A stretch of DNA of 59,571 nt from Marinagarivorans algicola (GTDB lineage Bacteria; Pseudomonadota; Gammaproteobacteria; Pseudomonadales; Cellvibrionaceae): the NCBI RefSeq assembly GCF_001292705.1, contig NZ_LGAK01000032.1, positions 1 to 59,571 of the forward strand. Reading direction: 5' to 3'. Under the pieces are notes generated by a model, which saw nothing but the letters and a program-made list of their open reading frames with translations, had not been told where the DNA came from and made no database searches. Of the stretch, positions 42,609 through 55,427 are shown one piece after another (the stretch's first letter is position 1; the number at the start of each line of letters is the position of its first letter). The position numbers and the translations under genes are program-made.

Positions 42609-43658
42609 GTGATTAAAGTTGGTATTGTCGGTGGTACAGGTTATACAGGCGTGGAGCTGCTACGCTTGTTAGCTCAGCACCCCCAAGCCCAAGTCAGTGT
42701 CATTACCTCGCGCGCCGAAGCAGGCCGCGGCGTCACCACGCTATTTCCCAACTTGCGCGGCCATTACGATCACTTACACTTTAGCGCACCCAACAACCAA
42801 ACTCTGCTAAGCTGTGATGTCATTTTTTTTGCAACACCCCATGGCGTTGCCCAAGCTGCAGCAGGTGAACTCCTCGAAGGGGGCGCTAAGATTATCGATT
42901 TATCTGCGGATTTTCGTCTGCGCGATATTGCAACATGGGAACACTGGTACAACCAAGCGCATGGCGCTGAGCAGTGGCTGCCTGAAGCGGTTTACGGGCT
43001 CCCCGAATTTAATCGTGAGACCGTAAAAAACGCACGCCTTGTTGCTTGTCCAGGGTGCTACCCTACGTCTGTCCTATTAGGCTTTAAGCCACTCATAGAG
43101 AATAACTTAGTTGACACTCAGCATCTAATTGCAAGCTCGGCCAGCGGGGCTAGCGGGGCTGGGCGCGGGGCTAATAGCGCCCTGCTATTAACCGAAATAG
43201 GCGAAAGCTTTAAAGCCTACGGCGCTACAGGCCATCGCCATCTTCCCGAAATAGAACAAGGCCTCGGCGATTTTGCCAAGGCCGCTGGGCAAAACAGTGA
43301 TATTCAGCTCACCTTCGTTCCGCATTTACTGCCCATAAGTCGCGGTATCCACTCCACGCTCTTTGCAACGCTCACCGATACCCGCATCGACTTACAAGCG
43401 TTATTTGAAAGCGCTTACGCTAATGAACCTTTTATCGATGTATTGCCCGCAGGTAGTCATCCTGAAACGCGCACAGTAAAAGGGACAAATATGTGTCGTA
43501 TTGCTGTGCACCAACCACAAGGACGCGATACTGTCGTTATCACCGTAGTAGAAGATAATTTGACAAAAGGCGCATCAGGCCAAGCCATTCAAAATATGAA
43601 TATTATGTTTGGCTTAGAGGAGCGCTGCGGTTTAGAACTAGCATCGTTACTACCTTAA
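42609..43658 (+). CDS. argC: N-acetyl-gamma-glutamyl-phosphate reductase
   Basis: A 349-residue ArgC, the NADPH-dependent third step of arginine synthesis. The nucleotide-binding [22 protein letters not shown] is at the N-terminus, and the catalytic cysteine lies in [14 protein letters not shown]. The start is a GTG at 42609 preceded by AGAGGTGG. It starts the conserved block argC-DUF6776-bactofilin-erpA. The next gene starts 1 nt after its stop. Confidence 0.96.
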   Translation: MIKVGIVGGTGYTGVELLRLLAQHPQAQVSVITSRAEAGRGVTTLFPNLRGHYDHLHFSAPNNQTLLSCDVIFFATPHGVAQAAAGELLEGGAKIIDLSADFRLRDIATWEHWYNQAHGAEQWLPEAVYGLPEFNRETVKNARLVACPGCYPTSVLLGFKPLIENNLVDTQHLIASSASGASGAGRGANSALLLTEIGESFKAYGATGHRHLPEIEQGLGDFAKAAGQNSDIQLTFVPHLLPISRGIHSTLFATLTDTRIDLQALFESAYANEPFIDVLPAGSHPETRTVKGTNMCRIAVHQPQGRDTVVITVVEDNLTKGASGQAIQNMNIMFGLEERCGLELASLLP

Positions 43659-43659
43659 T

Positions 43660-44424
43660 ATGGCCAGTGTTAAAGCAAGTAAACAGCACCGCTTAGTTGT
43701 TGTTCGTCACCGCCCTGCTCTCAATCTGTTGATTCGCTTCACATTATTTATTGCCATTACCGGAGCCGGAATAGGCGGATACATGGTCGGTTACTATACA
43801 GGCGGCCATCAACAAGAGACACTCGAGCAAGCGCTGGCCGAGCAGCAGGAAGCTGCACAGTCACTAAAAGCCGAACTCAACGCGCTCACCCAGCAATTGG
43901 TTAATACTAAAACTGGCGCCGAAGTTGATCGCGGGGCCAGTGAAACGATTCGTCAAGAGTTACTCACCCTTAAAAGTACATTGCAAAAAACCCAAGAAGA
44001 AAACACCTTTTACCGCAATATTATGAACCCTCCGAAGGGCCAAAAAGGTCCCGCTATTGGGCAGTGGCAGGTCAGCCCTAATGGTGTCACCGAGCAATAC
44101 GATTTTAAACTTGTTGTCAAACAATTAGCCAAACACACCCACTGGGTCAAAGGTCGAGTCGAGCTATTCATTAGTGGGCTAGACGCCCAAGGCCAGGCAC
44201 AAGCCTTAAACTACCAGACGCTCGCTATACCACAAGCGACGAACGACACAAAAGATACAACAGCAAAGAACGACCCCTCAGTACTCAATGTTCGCTTTCG
44301 TTACTTTCAAACACTCACCGGGACGTTTAAATTACCTAAAAATTTTACACCACAGCAAGTCACGATTAACCTTATGATCGAAGGTAAAAAAACGCAAACT
44401 ATCACTAAAAGCTATGACTGGTAA
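43660..44424 (+). CDS. DUF6776 family protein (membrane-anchored coiled coil)
   Basis: A 254-residue protein with one N-terminal membrane helix (about 25-47), a coiled coil (about 52-125, LEQALAEQQEAAQSLKAELNAL) and a C-terminal beta-rich domain (NGVTEQYDFKLVVKQLAKH..., ending VTINLMIEGKKTQTITKSYDW). It probably faces the periplasm. Its function is unknown, but its constant place before a bactofilin gene suggests a role in cell-shape or envelope organisation. Confidence 0.85.
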   Translation: MASVKASKQHRLVVVRHRPALNLLIRFTLFIAITGAGIGGYMVGYYTGGHQQETLEQALAEQQEAAQSLKAELNALTQQLVNTKTGAEVDRGASETIRQELLTLKSTLQKTQEENTFYRNIMNPPKGQKGPAIGQWQVSPNGVTEQYDFKLVVKQLAKHTHWVKGRVELFISGLDAQGQAQALNYQTLAIPQATNDTKDTTAKNDPSVLNVRFRYFQTLTGTFKLPKNFTPQQVTINLMIEGKKTQTITKSYDW

Positions 44425-44442
44425 CAGTCATTAGGGGAAACC

Positions 44443-44874
44443 ATGTTCGGATCAAAAAAGACAATAGACCACGGCAGCAACCATACATTAATTTCGCGCG
44501 GCACCAGAATTGTAGGCGACATCCATTTCGCCGGTGAATTACAAATTGAAGGCCAAGTGATTGGCAATGTGATTGCTGAAGGTAACAACGATGCACGTTT
44601 AGTGATTGCCGACAAAGGCCTAGTAGAAGGCGAAGTACGCGCCCCTAGCGCTGTCATTAACGGTAATGTGCGCGGCGATGTACGCTCAACAAAGCATTTG
44701 GAGCTCGCCTCGAAGTCTGTCATTCAGGGTAATGTGTACTACAAAATTATCGAGATGGTGAAAGGCTCGCAGGTTAACGGTAACCTCGTACACTTTGACG
44801 AAACAGCCGATAACACCAACAAAGTCGAAAGTATCGATGTCGCTAAAAACAAACCCGCTTCATCCGCAGTCTAG
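44443..44874 (+). CDS. Bactofilin (polymer-forming cytoskeletal protein)
   Basis: A 143-residue bactofilin: the central right-handed beta-helix (about 15-115) with regular GxxxGxxxA/G turns (GTRIVGDIHFAGELQIEGQVIGNVIAEG) and short polar ends. Bactofilins polymerise without nucleotides at the inner membrane and guide peptidoglycan enzymes or pole-specific structures. It follows the DUF6776 gene by 18 nt, with AGGGGA upstream. Confidence 0.94.
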   Translation: MFGSKKTIDHGSNHTLISRGTRIVGDIHFAGELQIEGQVIGNVIAEGNNDARLVIADKGLVEGEVRAPSAVINGNVRGDVRSTKHLELASKSVIQGNVYYKIIEMVKGSQVNGNLVHFDETADNTNKVESIDVAKNKPASSAV

Positions 44875-45040
44875 CCATGCGGTACTGCGCAGTGCCCATC
44901 AGTAACAAGATTGCACCTGATTCGCAAAAACGCCGCACATCACATGCTTTTAATCACAGCGTGCTTATGCGGCAAAGCCAATACTTGACTAAAACACTCA
45001 GGTTATCAATAATCGCCTACCAACAACTGTTGAGGCCAAT

Positions 45041-45394
45041 ATGAGTTCAGCGCAAACCTATACCCCCACACCCATTCAAGTCACCGAAAATGCTATTGCC
45101 AAAGTGCGTAGCCTAGTCGAAGAGGAAGAAAACCCAAATTTGGTACTGCGTGTTTACGTTACAGGCGGAGGCTGCTCAGGATTTCAGTACGGTTTTAGCT
45201 TTGATGAAGAGCTAGATGAAGAGGATACATTGATAGAAAAGGAAGGCATTCGTGTGGTAGTAGACCCTATGAGCTACCCCTATTTGGTTGGCGCGCGCGT
45301 TGATTACCAAGAGGGCTTACAGGGCTCACGCTTTACCGTCGAAAACCCCAATGCCAGCTCGACTTGTGGCTGCGGAGCCTCATTCTCAGTCTGA
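45041..45394 (+). CDS. erpA: Iron-sulfur cluster insertion protein ErpA
   Basis: A 117-residue A-type carrier with the three cluster-ligating cysteines in [11 protein letters not shown] and STCGCGASF. It hands Fe-S clusters to apoproteins, including isoprenoid enzymes. The position after the bactofilin gene is conserved in pseudomonads. Confidence 0.95.
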   Translation: MSSAQTYTPTPIQVTENAIAKVRSLVEEEENPNLVLRVYVTGGGCSGFQYGFSFDEELDEEDTLIEKEGIRVVVDPMSYPYLVGARVDYQEGLQGSRFTVENPNASSTCGCGASFSV

Positions 45395-45506
45395 CAGCTT
45401 TTAGCAATAACCGTTACACACAATACACAATCTCATATAGCCAGTCTTGATGTGCTGATTAACACCCAGCACTTTGGCCTACTTGGCCACCACCAAAGCA
45501 CACCTG

Positions 45507-45695
45507 CCGACAAGACATATCGACAAAGCGCACCGACATAACACGCCGACAGAGTACAACAGATACATATTATGCAATACACTGCCTCGCCTTATGAGGT
45601 GATGATGGGTTATTTTCGGGCCTTTGAGTGCGGACCTTGGAGAGTAAGAAGGGGTAAACTGTGTAGGAACACAAAGTCGAGGAGCACAAAGTCTC
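45507..45695 (+). repeat. 13-bp and 15-bp tandem repeats upstream of the AlkC gene
   Basis: YCGACA recurs at 45507, 45520, 45533 and 45546, an exact 13-bp period with variable 7-nt interiors. A second array, GGAACACAAAGTCGA (45666-45680) / GGAGCACAAAGTCTC (45681-45695), has a 15-bp period. Both lie in the 368-bp gap between erpA and the glycosylase start; no gene is seen there. Confidence 0.75.
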
Positions 45696-45762
45696 CGAGA
45701 GCTTGCACAGCCCATTCAATGATTATTTCGAGACCTCTGAAGAGTTACAAAAAGGTAACATC

Positions 45763-46848
45763 ATGAAACAGGGCTTATCTCACCCCGCTATTATGCATAT
45801 TAGTCAAAGCTTAGCGGCAATAGAACCCAGCTTTAGTGCCGATAATTTTGAAAAATCTGCTCTGCAAGGGCTAGACAATCTCGCACTTAAAGCGCGCGTG
45901 AATCATATTATTGCTTGCCTCCATCAACACTTACCCTCATTCGAGCAGTTCGCACCCAAGCTTTGCCAACTCCCCCAACACTGGGATCAAGGTGACCCTA
46001 ACGAGGCGCAACATCGCTTTGCCGCTTGGCCAATTATTGATTATGTAGCCGTGCACGGCATAGAGCATCCCGAACTCGCTTTTACAGTACTCGAAGCCAT
46101 CACCCACTTATTTAGCGCGGAGTTTGCAATACGGCCATTTATTGAGCGCTACCCCACCAAGGCATTCGCCCAACTTAAACAATGGACAACAAGCACCAAT
46201 GAACACGTTCGCCGCTTGGCTAGTGAGGGCTGTCGCCCACGCTTGCCGTGGGGCATACAACTCAAAGCCCTAGTTGCCGATCCATCACCCATCTTTGCTA
46301 TTTTAGAACCGCTCAAAAGTGACAGTAGCTTGTATGTTCGTAAATCAGTGGCCAACAATTTAAACGACATCAGTAAAGATCACCCCATTACCATGCTGCA
46401 ACACTGCGCAAAATGGCAGCACAAGTGTACAACCACGCACACCCAATGGATTATAAAACACGCTTGCCGTACGCTAATCAAAGCTGGTCATCCCCAATGC
46501 TTAGCATTATTAGGCTTTAACCCCGCTCAAATTAACGGCGTGGCGCTTAAGTGCAGCGCCGTTGCCACAGTCAATTCCCCTCTCAGCTTTGAATTCACTG
46601 TCATGAGCACCCAAGATCAAGCCTTGATTATTGATTACGCCATCGATTTTTTACGCGCCAACGGCCGTTATAACCGTAAGGTTTTTAAGCTTAAAACATT
46701 CAACGCTACGCAAGGTCAACATATTACTCTTAAAAAGCACTATTCATTCAAACCGATTAGTACGCGCCGATATTATTTAGGACAACATACGCTTAGCTTA
46801 CAAATTAATGGAAAAGTTGTCGCGAGCCAATGCTTTACATTTAAATAA
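45763..46848 (+). CDS. DNA alkylation repair protein, AlkC type with C-terminal Ig-like domain
   Basis: A 361-residue HEAT-like-repeat DNA glycosylase. The AlkC signature HVRRLASEGCRPRLPWGIQLKAL...DPSPIFAILEPLKSDSSLYVRKSVANNLNDISKDHP occupies about residues 145-210. The last 90 residues are beta-rich (FEFTVMSTQDQALIIDYAIDFL..., LSLQINGKVVASQCFTFK) and match the Ig-like domain of one AlkC branch. Family members excise 3-methyladenine and 3-methylcytosine without base flipping. I start at the ATG at 45763 because AAAGGTAAC precedes it; a longer frame from 45703 has no such site. Confidence 0.87.
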   Translation: MKQGLSHPAIMHISQSLAAIEPSFSADNFEKSALQGLDNLALKARVNHIIACLHQHLPSFEQFAPKLCQLPQHWDQGDPNEAQHRFAAWPIIDYVAVHGIEHPELAFTVLEAITHLFSAEFAIRPFIERYPTKAFAQLKQWTTSTNEHVRRLASEGCRPRLPWGIQLKALVADPSPIFAILEPLKSDSSLYVRKSVANNLNDISKDHPITMLQHCAKWQHKCTTTHTQWIIKHACRTLIKAGHPQCLALLGFNPAQINGVALKCSAVATVNSPLSFEFTVMSTQDQALIIDYAIDFLRANGRYNRKVFKLKTFNATQGQHITLKKHYSFKPISTRRYYLGQHTLSLQINGKVVASQCFTFK

Positions 46849-46957
46849 GCCCCTCAGTATTACCCTAGGCCTAAAATTTGCTCATATCTACAATTCAAAC
46901 AATAAGTCGACACTCAGACTTATAAACGTCAATAGATAGGCACTTTTAGGTACTCTC

Positions 46958-49051
46958 ATGACCGAAGCACACACGAGCCCCAAGCAACCGTCAAATATTC
47001 AACAAGTGCTTCGCAAAGCGCAGATGCAACAATTACAGCTAGAGCTAGAGATCACCTTTAAGCGCAATATGGCGGCTTTCCAAAAAATTGCTCCACAAAT
47101 ATACAGCCAGTATATTGACTATCAGCCTCAAGAGTTAAAATTAACGTACACCGAAGAGGGCTATTTAAACCTCGTTAATTTTAAACTCAATAATAAACCG
47201 GTCTACAAGGGCAACCCTAAAGAGTTTTGCCACGAACAGTTCCAGCATTTCAAACATCACCCAACGCTGTCTAATATTAAATTTTCTAAAACCAAAATAT
47301 CCAATCAAGATCATATTCACCCTACCGTGATTAATCGCATGGTGGACTTTTACACATCACTCGAAACCGAACAAGACAAGAACTGCAATGTGCCTATTGG
47401 CTTTATGTTGGTCACAGGCTGCGGGCTGGGCTATCACATTGCACAAATGGTCCACGAACTAGATATCCATAACCTTTGTATTTTTGACCCACACAAAGAC
47501 TCTTTTTATGCCTCACTGCATGTGATTGACTGGCTACCTATCTTACAAAAAATGACTAGCAAAGGCCGCATGCTAAAGCTTTTTATTGGCGTGGAACCCA
47601 AAGACGCCATGGCAGATATGAAACTACTGAGTGACAAAATAGGCTTATTTAATTTTGTGTATACCTTTGTTTTTAGGCATTTTAATAGTAAAAAAGAAAC
47701 TGAATTTTACACGCTCTACCGCAAAGAATTTCACCTAGCAGCAACAGGTGTTGGATTTTATGACGATGAGCAAATAAGTCTTGCACATACCATTTTCAAC
47801 ATTAATCAAAACTATAAATTCTTAATCTATAGTAACTTAGCCATCAATCATGTGCCTGTATTTCTAATTGGTAATGGCCCGTCACTAGACACTCATATTG
47901 GCTACATCCAAAAGTATCAGAGCAACGCCATAATCATCACCTGCGGTACAGCACTTAGCTCTCTGGCCAAAACAGGCATCAAACCCGACTTTCATATTGA
48001 AATGGAGCGCAGTGCCATTACCCCATCTTATATTCAGCATGGTACAACAGCCGAGTACCGCAAAGGCATCACACTGATTTGCCTTAATACTGCAGCCCCG
48101 CAAATGACCGCGCTTTTTGATGATATCTGTCTAGCCGTTAAACCTAACGACTTAGGGAGCCAGCTTATCAGTCAAATTTATCCCGATCAAACCCCTGCTA
48201 AGCTGACTCTATGCAACCCCACAGTCACTAATGCAGGCTTGTCTGCCGCGATAACTTTGGGTTTTAGACAGCTAATATTTTTAGGAATAGATTTAGGTAT
48301 GCCCACAGACGCTGAGCATCACTCTTCTTTAAGTATTTACCATGATATTGACAAAAAGAAAGAGACTGAAAAAAGCCAAGCAGAGAATCAAGAAACAAGC
48401 AGTAAAAATTATGATATAGAAGGTAATTTTGGCCAAACCGTAAAGACTAATCCTGTTTTACATGCATCAAAAAATAACATGGAGATATTACTACGCCAAG
48501 CACAACGGCAAGGTATTAATGTGAGCATTTTAAACCCCAATAATGGGGCGCTTATACAAGAAACAACATCTATTCAACCGTGTGATCTCCCAGTATTTCA
48601 TAACTTAGAGCAAGATAAGCACTTGATTATTGAAAAAATAAGAATGCAAAACATGGTGCGCTACGATAAAAAAATAATCACAGAAGACGACTTCAAAGCA
48701 GAATACTTTAATAAAATTAAAAAACTAAAGCATCAAATCAGTTTATCTCCTCATATTGAAGACAAGAAACAACTGCATAACGCCATGCAAACAGCCTTTA
48801 AAGCCATACTCAACGCAGATCCCATTTCAAAATTATTAATGCGAGGTACGATAAATTCAGCATTTACACTCATAATGCAAACACTATTGTTTAGTAAAAA
48901 CAAGTCTGATTTTATTGTTAATTACAAAAAAATTAACGCTATATACTCACAAATGCTGAGTCAAATATTCAAAAAAATGGAGCATAAACCCTTAGAGTGC
49001 GATACCACCATTGACACAGAAGCCGTACGTCTACAAGACAATACTCCCTAG
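46958..49051 (+). CDS. Motility accessory factor (Maf) flagellin glycosyltransferase
   Basis: A 697-residue Maf/DUF115 protein: an N-terminal domain (about 40-270), a central MptE-like (MAF_flag10) domain with FLIGNGPSLDTHIGYIQKYQSNAIIITCGTALSSL and KPDFHIEMER (about 305-355), and a helical C-terminal region. Maf proteins transfer pseudaminic or legionaminic acid onto flagellin in the cytoplasm. It converges on pseF-pseC-pseB, which make the sugar donor. The last third is markedly AT- and Lys-rich compared with its neighbours, as is usual for glycan-island genes. Confidence 0.9.
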   Translation: MTEAHTSPKQPSNIQQVLRKAQMQQLQLELEITFKRNMAAFQKIAPQIYSQYIDYQPQELKLTYTEEGYLNLVNFKLNNKPVYKGNPKEFCHEQFQHFKHHPTLSNIKFSKTKISNQDHIHPTVINRMVDFYTSLETEQDKNCNVPIGFMLVTGCGLGYHIAQMVHELDIHNLCIFDPHKDSFYASLHVIDWLPILQKMTSKGRMLKLFIGVEPKDAMADMKLLSDKIGLFNFVYTFVFRHFNSKKETEFYTLYRKEFHLAATGVGFYDDEQISLAHTIFNINQNYKFLIYSNLAINHVPVFLIGNGPSLDTHIGYIQKYQSNAIIITCGTALSSLAKTGIKPDFHIEMERSAITPSYIQHGTTAEYRKGITLICLNTAAPQMTALFDDICLAVKPNDLGSQLISQIYPDQTPAKLTLCNPTVTNAGLSAAITLGFRQLIFLGIDLGMPTDAEHHSSLSIYHDIDKKKETEKSQAENQETSSKNYDIEGNFGQTVKTNPVLHASKNNMEILLRQAQRQGINVSILNPNNGALIQETTSIQPCDLPVFHNLEQDKHLIIEKIRMQNMVRYDKKIITEDDFKAEYFNKIKKLKHQISLSPHIEDKKQLHNAMQTAFKAILNADPISKLLMRGTINSAFTLIMQTLLFSKNKSDFIVNYKKINAIYSQMLSQIFKKMEHKPLECDTTIDTEAVRLQDNTP

Positions 49052-49097
49052 AAGTAAAGGTTACTCGCTTTAGCACTCCGACCACTATCTACAGCGC

Positions 49098-49785
49098 TTA
49101 TTTAGGGTAAGCTAATTGATACTTCATTTCAGCGAGTTGCCAATCTTCCAACGTATCAATATCTTGAACATGTGTACGAGGCAAAATAATAGCCTGAGTG
49201 CGATCTCCCCATAAAGGAGCATGATCGATGTAAGCTTGTGCACTGCCCCAGTAAAACTGTCCGGCATCATGATACATAACTGGTAAATCTTGTGAACGCA
49301 TAGCCATAGCCGAGCGATTGTGGGGAACAAAGAAATGATTACCGACAGGCAAAATAGCGCGCTGAATCGCGAAGGGGTATTCGGTCGCTGATACCACAAA
49401 ATCACACTCATCAGCCTGCAATAAATCCAGTCCTCTAATCAATGACTTAACAGTGAGTAAAGGGCTTGTTGGATAAATACAACAGGCATACTGAATTTTT
49501 TGATGATAATACTCACTGCACGCTAAAATAGCATGTGCCATCACTGCATGAGTGCCTGTAAAATGGTCTGCTAAGGCTGCAGGGCGCATAAAGGGCACTT
49601 CTGCGCCTAAAGCTAATGCGCATTCGGCAATCGCTTGACTATCGGTCGAGACAACAATGTGGTCAAACAAACCCGAGGCTTTTGCGGTATCTATTGCGTA
49701 TTGAATAATAGGCTTACCCAAAAAAGGTTTTATATTTTTTTGGGGTATACGCTGACTACCACCGCGTGCCGGTATAATAGCAACA

Positions 49786-49793
<8 letters not shown>
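49098..49793 (-). CDS. pseF: Pseudaminic acid cytidylyltransferase
   Basis: A 231-residue CMP-sugar synthase that activates pseudaminic acid with CTP. Its N-terminal motif IPARGGSQRIPQKNIKPFLGKPIIQYAI and the VSTDSQAIAE segment define the acylneuraminate cytidylyltransferase family; linkage to pseB/pseC points to PseF rather than NeuA. The start lies 8 nt inside the end of pseC (49786-49793). Confidence 0.92.
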
Positions 49794-52259
<2,466 letters not shown>

Positions 52260-52354
52260 TTATTGAAAACAAGACATCTAAAGTAACATGATGACGCAAG
52301 AATTCACCGCATTTGCATAGCGATTGCCGCCCTGGGTATAAATTGTAAGGAGCC

Positions 52355-52864
52355 TTATTTCGCTCTCAAAAACTCACAGCTCCAGTCTAATACATACACT
52401 AAAGCATCTTCACGCCCCCAAGGAGTTGCATAATAATTAGGCCGCTCACCGGCCTGATTAAAACCGAGATTTTCATATACTGTGATCGCTGGTACGTTAC
52501 CCGCTCTCACCTCTAAAAAAAAGGCCTGAGCTTTCTTCGAGTGCTGTAAAGCCCGAATAATCTCTTGCAAAAAGGCGGTACCAAGCTTTTTGCCTTGCAG
52601 TACCTCATCAACCACAAATAACAAAAGCTCTGCCTCACCAGCAACCAGTGAAACAACCGCATAAGCCAGCAGCGTACCTGTACTATCAAAAAGACCCACC
52701 ACCACATGATGAGATGCTAGCGAGCTTTTAAAATTCGCCTCACTCCACGCCGTTAAATGACTGCGCTTTTCGATGGCCACAAGCGCTGCTAAGTACTCTG
52801 GTGTGAGTGCTTTAGCGCTGAGTTCACCCAAAGTGTTGTGCACAAAATTAAATTCACACCACAT
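52355..52864 (-). CDS. rimI: Ribosomal protein S18 alanine N-acetyltransferase
   Basis: A 169-residue GNAT acetyltransferase that modifies the N-terminal Ala of S18. The acetyl-CoA loop reads VDEVLQGKKLGTAFLQEIIR (a slightly altered Q/RxxGxG/A), followed by FFLEVRAGNVPAITVYENLGF and the RimI-typical C-terminal RPNYYATPWGREDALVY. The ATG directly abuts the stop of the upstream holD-like gene (TAA-ATG), so the two are coupled. Confidence 0.92.
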   Translation of the reverse strand: MWCEFNFVHNTLGELSAKALTPEYLAALVAIEKRSHLTAWSEANFKSSLASHHVVVGLFDSTGTLLAYAVVSLVAGEAELLLFVVDEVLQGKKLGTAFLQEIIRALQHSKKAQAFFLEVRAGNVPAITVYENLGFNQAGERPNYYATPWGREDALVYVLDWSCEFLRAK

Positions 52865-53728
52865 TTACTGTCGACCTTTTGGTTTTGACTCTAAAAAATA
52901 TGGCGCTATAGCAGGCCATACAAAACGCTTCAGTAACGGCTCATTGAGCAGCTGCGTGAGGCTTGGCAAATAAATGACAGGGCTCGGCAAATGCGTAGGG
53001 CTCACTGACTCACCATATTTGGGGGTCGTCATACCCTGGCTTGCGGCCACAATATCAAAGGCTTGCTCGCCCATAACAATCATTAATTTGGGGCTGGTTT
53101 TTTCGAAGCGGCTGGCCAAAAATGCATGCGTCATCTCGCGCGCTTGGGCCAGCTCATTGGGGTTGGCAATGGGGCTTTCGAGTAACGGCCAATTAATGGT
53201 ATCTGCTTTAGGTAGGCCCTCAGCGAGCATAGCAGGCATTATGGCGGCTATAATGTTGCGCAGCAATGTGGTCGTAGGCAGTGCAGCCCTGGGCTCACGG
53301 GTATCAATAAACAGCGCACCGTTGGCCAGTTGCCACAGGCCTAAGTTAAAGCGTAATAGTTGTGGTTTTTTCTGACTGACGACTTGCTGCAAAGTGCGCT
53401 CTGCTGGCGTATTGTCTTGAACTGGCGTCTCATGCTTAGCGTTTGCCGCTTTACTGGGTGCGAGCCAGTCTGTCACAATTTCTCGTGTTGCCGCCGAAGG
53501 TGCTATTTCAGGCGCCTCAGCCATGCCCGTTGCATGCGGCGGAGCCAACTGAGCTTGAGCGCTCACGGCTAACGCTTGCATACCGCCAGTAAGCGCTGAA
53601 TCTTGCGCCTGCGAAAGACAAGACACAGCGCATGCCGTACTCATTTTGGCAGCAGGCAATATTTTGCGCGGCACAAACATCTCGATACCCATAGCATCAA
53701 GATATTGCATGCGGTTTAATTCATTCAT
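52865..53728 (-). CDS. holD: Probable DNA polymerase III psi subunit, pseudomonad type
   Basis: A 287-residue protein encoded immediately before rimI, as holD is in E. coli. The N-terminus (MQYLDAMGIEMFVPRK) resembles the conserved psi peptide (LGI-x-x-W/F-x-x-R) that binds the chi subunit. The Ala/Gln-rich middle (about 40-120) is poorly conserved, and the C-terminal domain (PKLMIVMGEQAF..., VIYLPSLTQLLNEPLLKRFVWPAIAPYF) ends as psi proteins do. It is twice the enteric length, but the cryptic psi of Pseudomonas is also long. The assignment rests on synteny and short motifs. Confidence 0.65.
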   Translation of the reverse strand: MNELNRMQYLDAMGIEMFVPRKILPAAKMSTACAVSCLSQAQDSALTGGMQALAVSAQAQLAPPHATGMAEAPEIAPSAATREIVTDWLAPSKAANAKHETPVQDNTPAERTLQQVVSQKKPQLLRFNLGLWQLANGALFIDTREPRAALPTTTLLRNIIAAIMPAMLAEGLPKADTINWPLLESPIANPNELAQAREMTHAFLASRFEKTSPKLMIVMGEQAFDIVAASQGMTTPKYGESVSPTHLPSPVIYLPSLTQLLNEPLLKRFVWPAIAPYFLESKPKGRQ

Positions 53729-53805
53729 AGTACAGGCTCGTTCTGGTCGCCGCTGCCCTCCCTTTTAGATCATTAATAGAGAGGCTGCGCCCCTCTATGA
53801 CTTGG

Positions 53806-55347
53806 CTAAACGCCATGTTGTGGATGAGAGCGCACGGCACTGTGTTCCAATAAATTTAAAGCATTCAAATACGCTTTAACAGAGGCGATAACGATATCAG
53901 TATCACTACCCACACCGTTGACAATTTGACCTTTACGCTCAAGTCGCACGGTAACCTCACCTTGCGACTCGGTTCCCTTGGTAATTGCGTTGACAGAATA
54001 CAATAATAAATCTGTAGCGCTAGCGACTATTTGTTCTATGGCTTTATATGCTGCATCCACTGGACCACTGCCGGTAGCCGTGGCGGTTTTTTGTTCGCCT
54101 TTTACGGTAAAAGTGATCTGCGCTTCGGGCTTTTGGTGCGTTTTGGTGTACGCGTCCAAGCTAACCAATGCATAAATATCTTCTACCTTACTGGCAGCCT
54201 CAGAGACTAAGCGCTGTAAATCTTCGTCAAAAATCTCATGTTTTTTATCCGCCAAGGCTTTAAAGCGAATAAACACAGCATTGAGTTGATCTTGATCCTC
54301 AAAAGTAACACCCAAATCTTCAAAGCGCGCCTTCACTGCCGCCCGTCCAGAGTGTTTACCTAAAACAATTTTATTGGTGTTCCAGCCAACATTTTCAGCC
54401 CTCATGATTTCGTAAGTTTCACGATGCTTTAAGATGCCATCTTGATGGATACCCGACTCATGCGCAAAGGCATTGGCTCCCACAATCGCCTTATTAGGCT
54501 GTACAGGAAACCCCGTAATACCCGAAACCAAACGCGAGGTACTCACGATATGCTCACTCACAATACGCGTTTGCACAGGAAATATATCTTTGCGCGTTTG
54601 CACCGCCATCACAATTTCTTCTAATGCGGCATTACCGGCACGCTCGCCCAGACCATTAATGGTACATTCAACCTGGCGCACGCCGTTCATCACTGCCGAC
54701 AAGGAGTTAGCGACTGCTAGCCCCAAGTCGTTATGACAATGCGTTGAAAAGATCGCTTTATCACTATTGGGGACCGCCTCCATTAAGCGCTTAAACATGG
54801 CGCCGTACTCTTGTGGCTCGCCGTAGCCTACGGTATCGGGCACATTGATGGTGGTGGCCCCTGCGGTAATTGCCGCCTCGGTGATCCAGCACATAAAATC
54901 AAACTCGCTCCGGCTGCCATCTTCCAAACTAAATTCAACATCATCGGTGTAATTACGTGCGCGCTTGACCGCCTTAATAGCCTGCGCTAAGACGTCTGCG
55001 GGCTCCATTTGTAACTTATATTTCATATGAATCGGCGAAGTTGCAATAAAAGTATGAATACGCGAAGTATTCGCCCCCTTTAAAGCTTCTGCCGCGCGAT
55101 CAATATCGGCATAGACGGCGCGCGCCAAACTACACACAGTAGAGTCTTTTACCGCCTCAGCGACAGCTTTAACCGACTCAAAATCACCTTTACTCGCAAT
55201 AGCAAAACCTGCCTCTATAACATCTACGCGCAGTTTTTCGAGCATTTTTGCAATGCGCACTTTTTCATCTTTAGTCATTGAAGCGCCAGGGCTTTGCTCG
55301 CCATCGCGCAATGTGGTGTCAAAAATAATTAAACCTTGGTGACTCAT
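53806..55347 (-). CDS. leuA: 2-isopropylmalate synthase
   Basis: A 513-residue LeuA of the bacterial type 1 class: a TIM-barrel catalytic domain with [16 protein letters not shown] and the metal-binding [19 protein letters not shown], then the linker and the C-terminal leucine-binding regulatory domain (about 390-505). It condenses acetyl-CoA with 2-oxoisovalerate, the committed step of leucine synthesis. AAGGGAG lies 9 nt before the ATG at 55347. A 9-bp hairpin directly precedes this ribosome-binding site. Confidence 0.96.
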   Translation of the reverse strand: MSHQGLIIFDTTLRDGEQSPGASMTKDEKVRIAKMLEKLRVDVIEAGFAIASKGDFESVKAVAEAVKDSTVCSLARAVYADIDRAAEALKGANTSRIHTFIATSPIHMKYKLQMEPADVLAQAIKAVKRARNYTDDVEFSLEDGSRSEFDFMCWITEAAITAGATTINVPDTVGYGEPQEYGAMFKRLMEAVPNSDKAIFSTHCHNDLGLAVANSLSAVMNGVRQVECTINGLGERAGNAALEEIVMAVQTRKDIFPVQTRIVSEHIVSTSRLVSGITGFPVQPNKAIVGANAFAHESGIHQDGILKHRETYEIMRAENVGWNTNKIVLGKHSGRAAVKARFEDLGVTFEDQDQLNAVFIRFKALADKKHEIFDEDLQRLVSEAASKVEDIYALVSLDAYTKTHQKPEAQITFTVKGEQKTATATGSGPVDAAYKAIEQIVASATDLLLYSVNAITKGTESQGEVTVRLERKGQIVNGVGSDTDIVIASVKAYLNALNLLEHSAVRSHPQHGV

Positions 55348-55363
55348 AGTGCAAACTCCCTTG

Positions 55364-55427
55364 TAGGGCTTTCATGCCGAAAAGTAAAGAATAGGATGAC
55401 GGGCAGGCGCAAACAACCAAAGCCCTA
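55364..55427 (-). promoter_or_regulatory. leuA leader hairpin abutting the ribosome-binding site
   Basis: TAGGGCTTT (55364-55372) and AAAGCCCTA (55419-55427) are exact inverse copies enclosing 46 nt. In the leuA mRNA the stem ends at the first base of the AAGGGAG ribosome-binding site (55357-55363 on the complementary strand). I see no leucine-codon run, so a classical attenuator is not supported. Confidence 0.45.
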
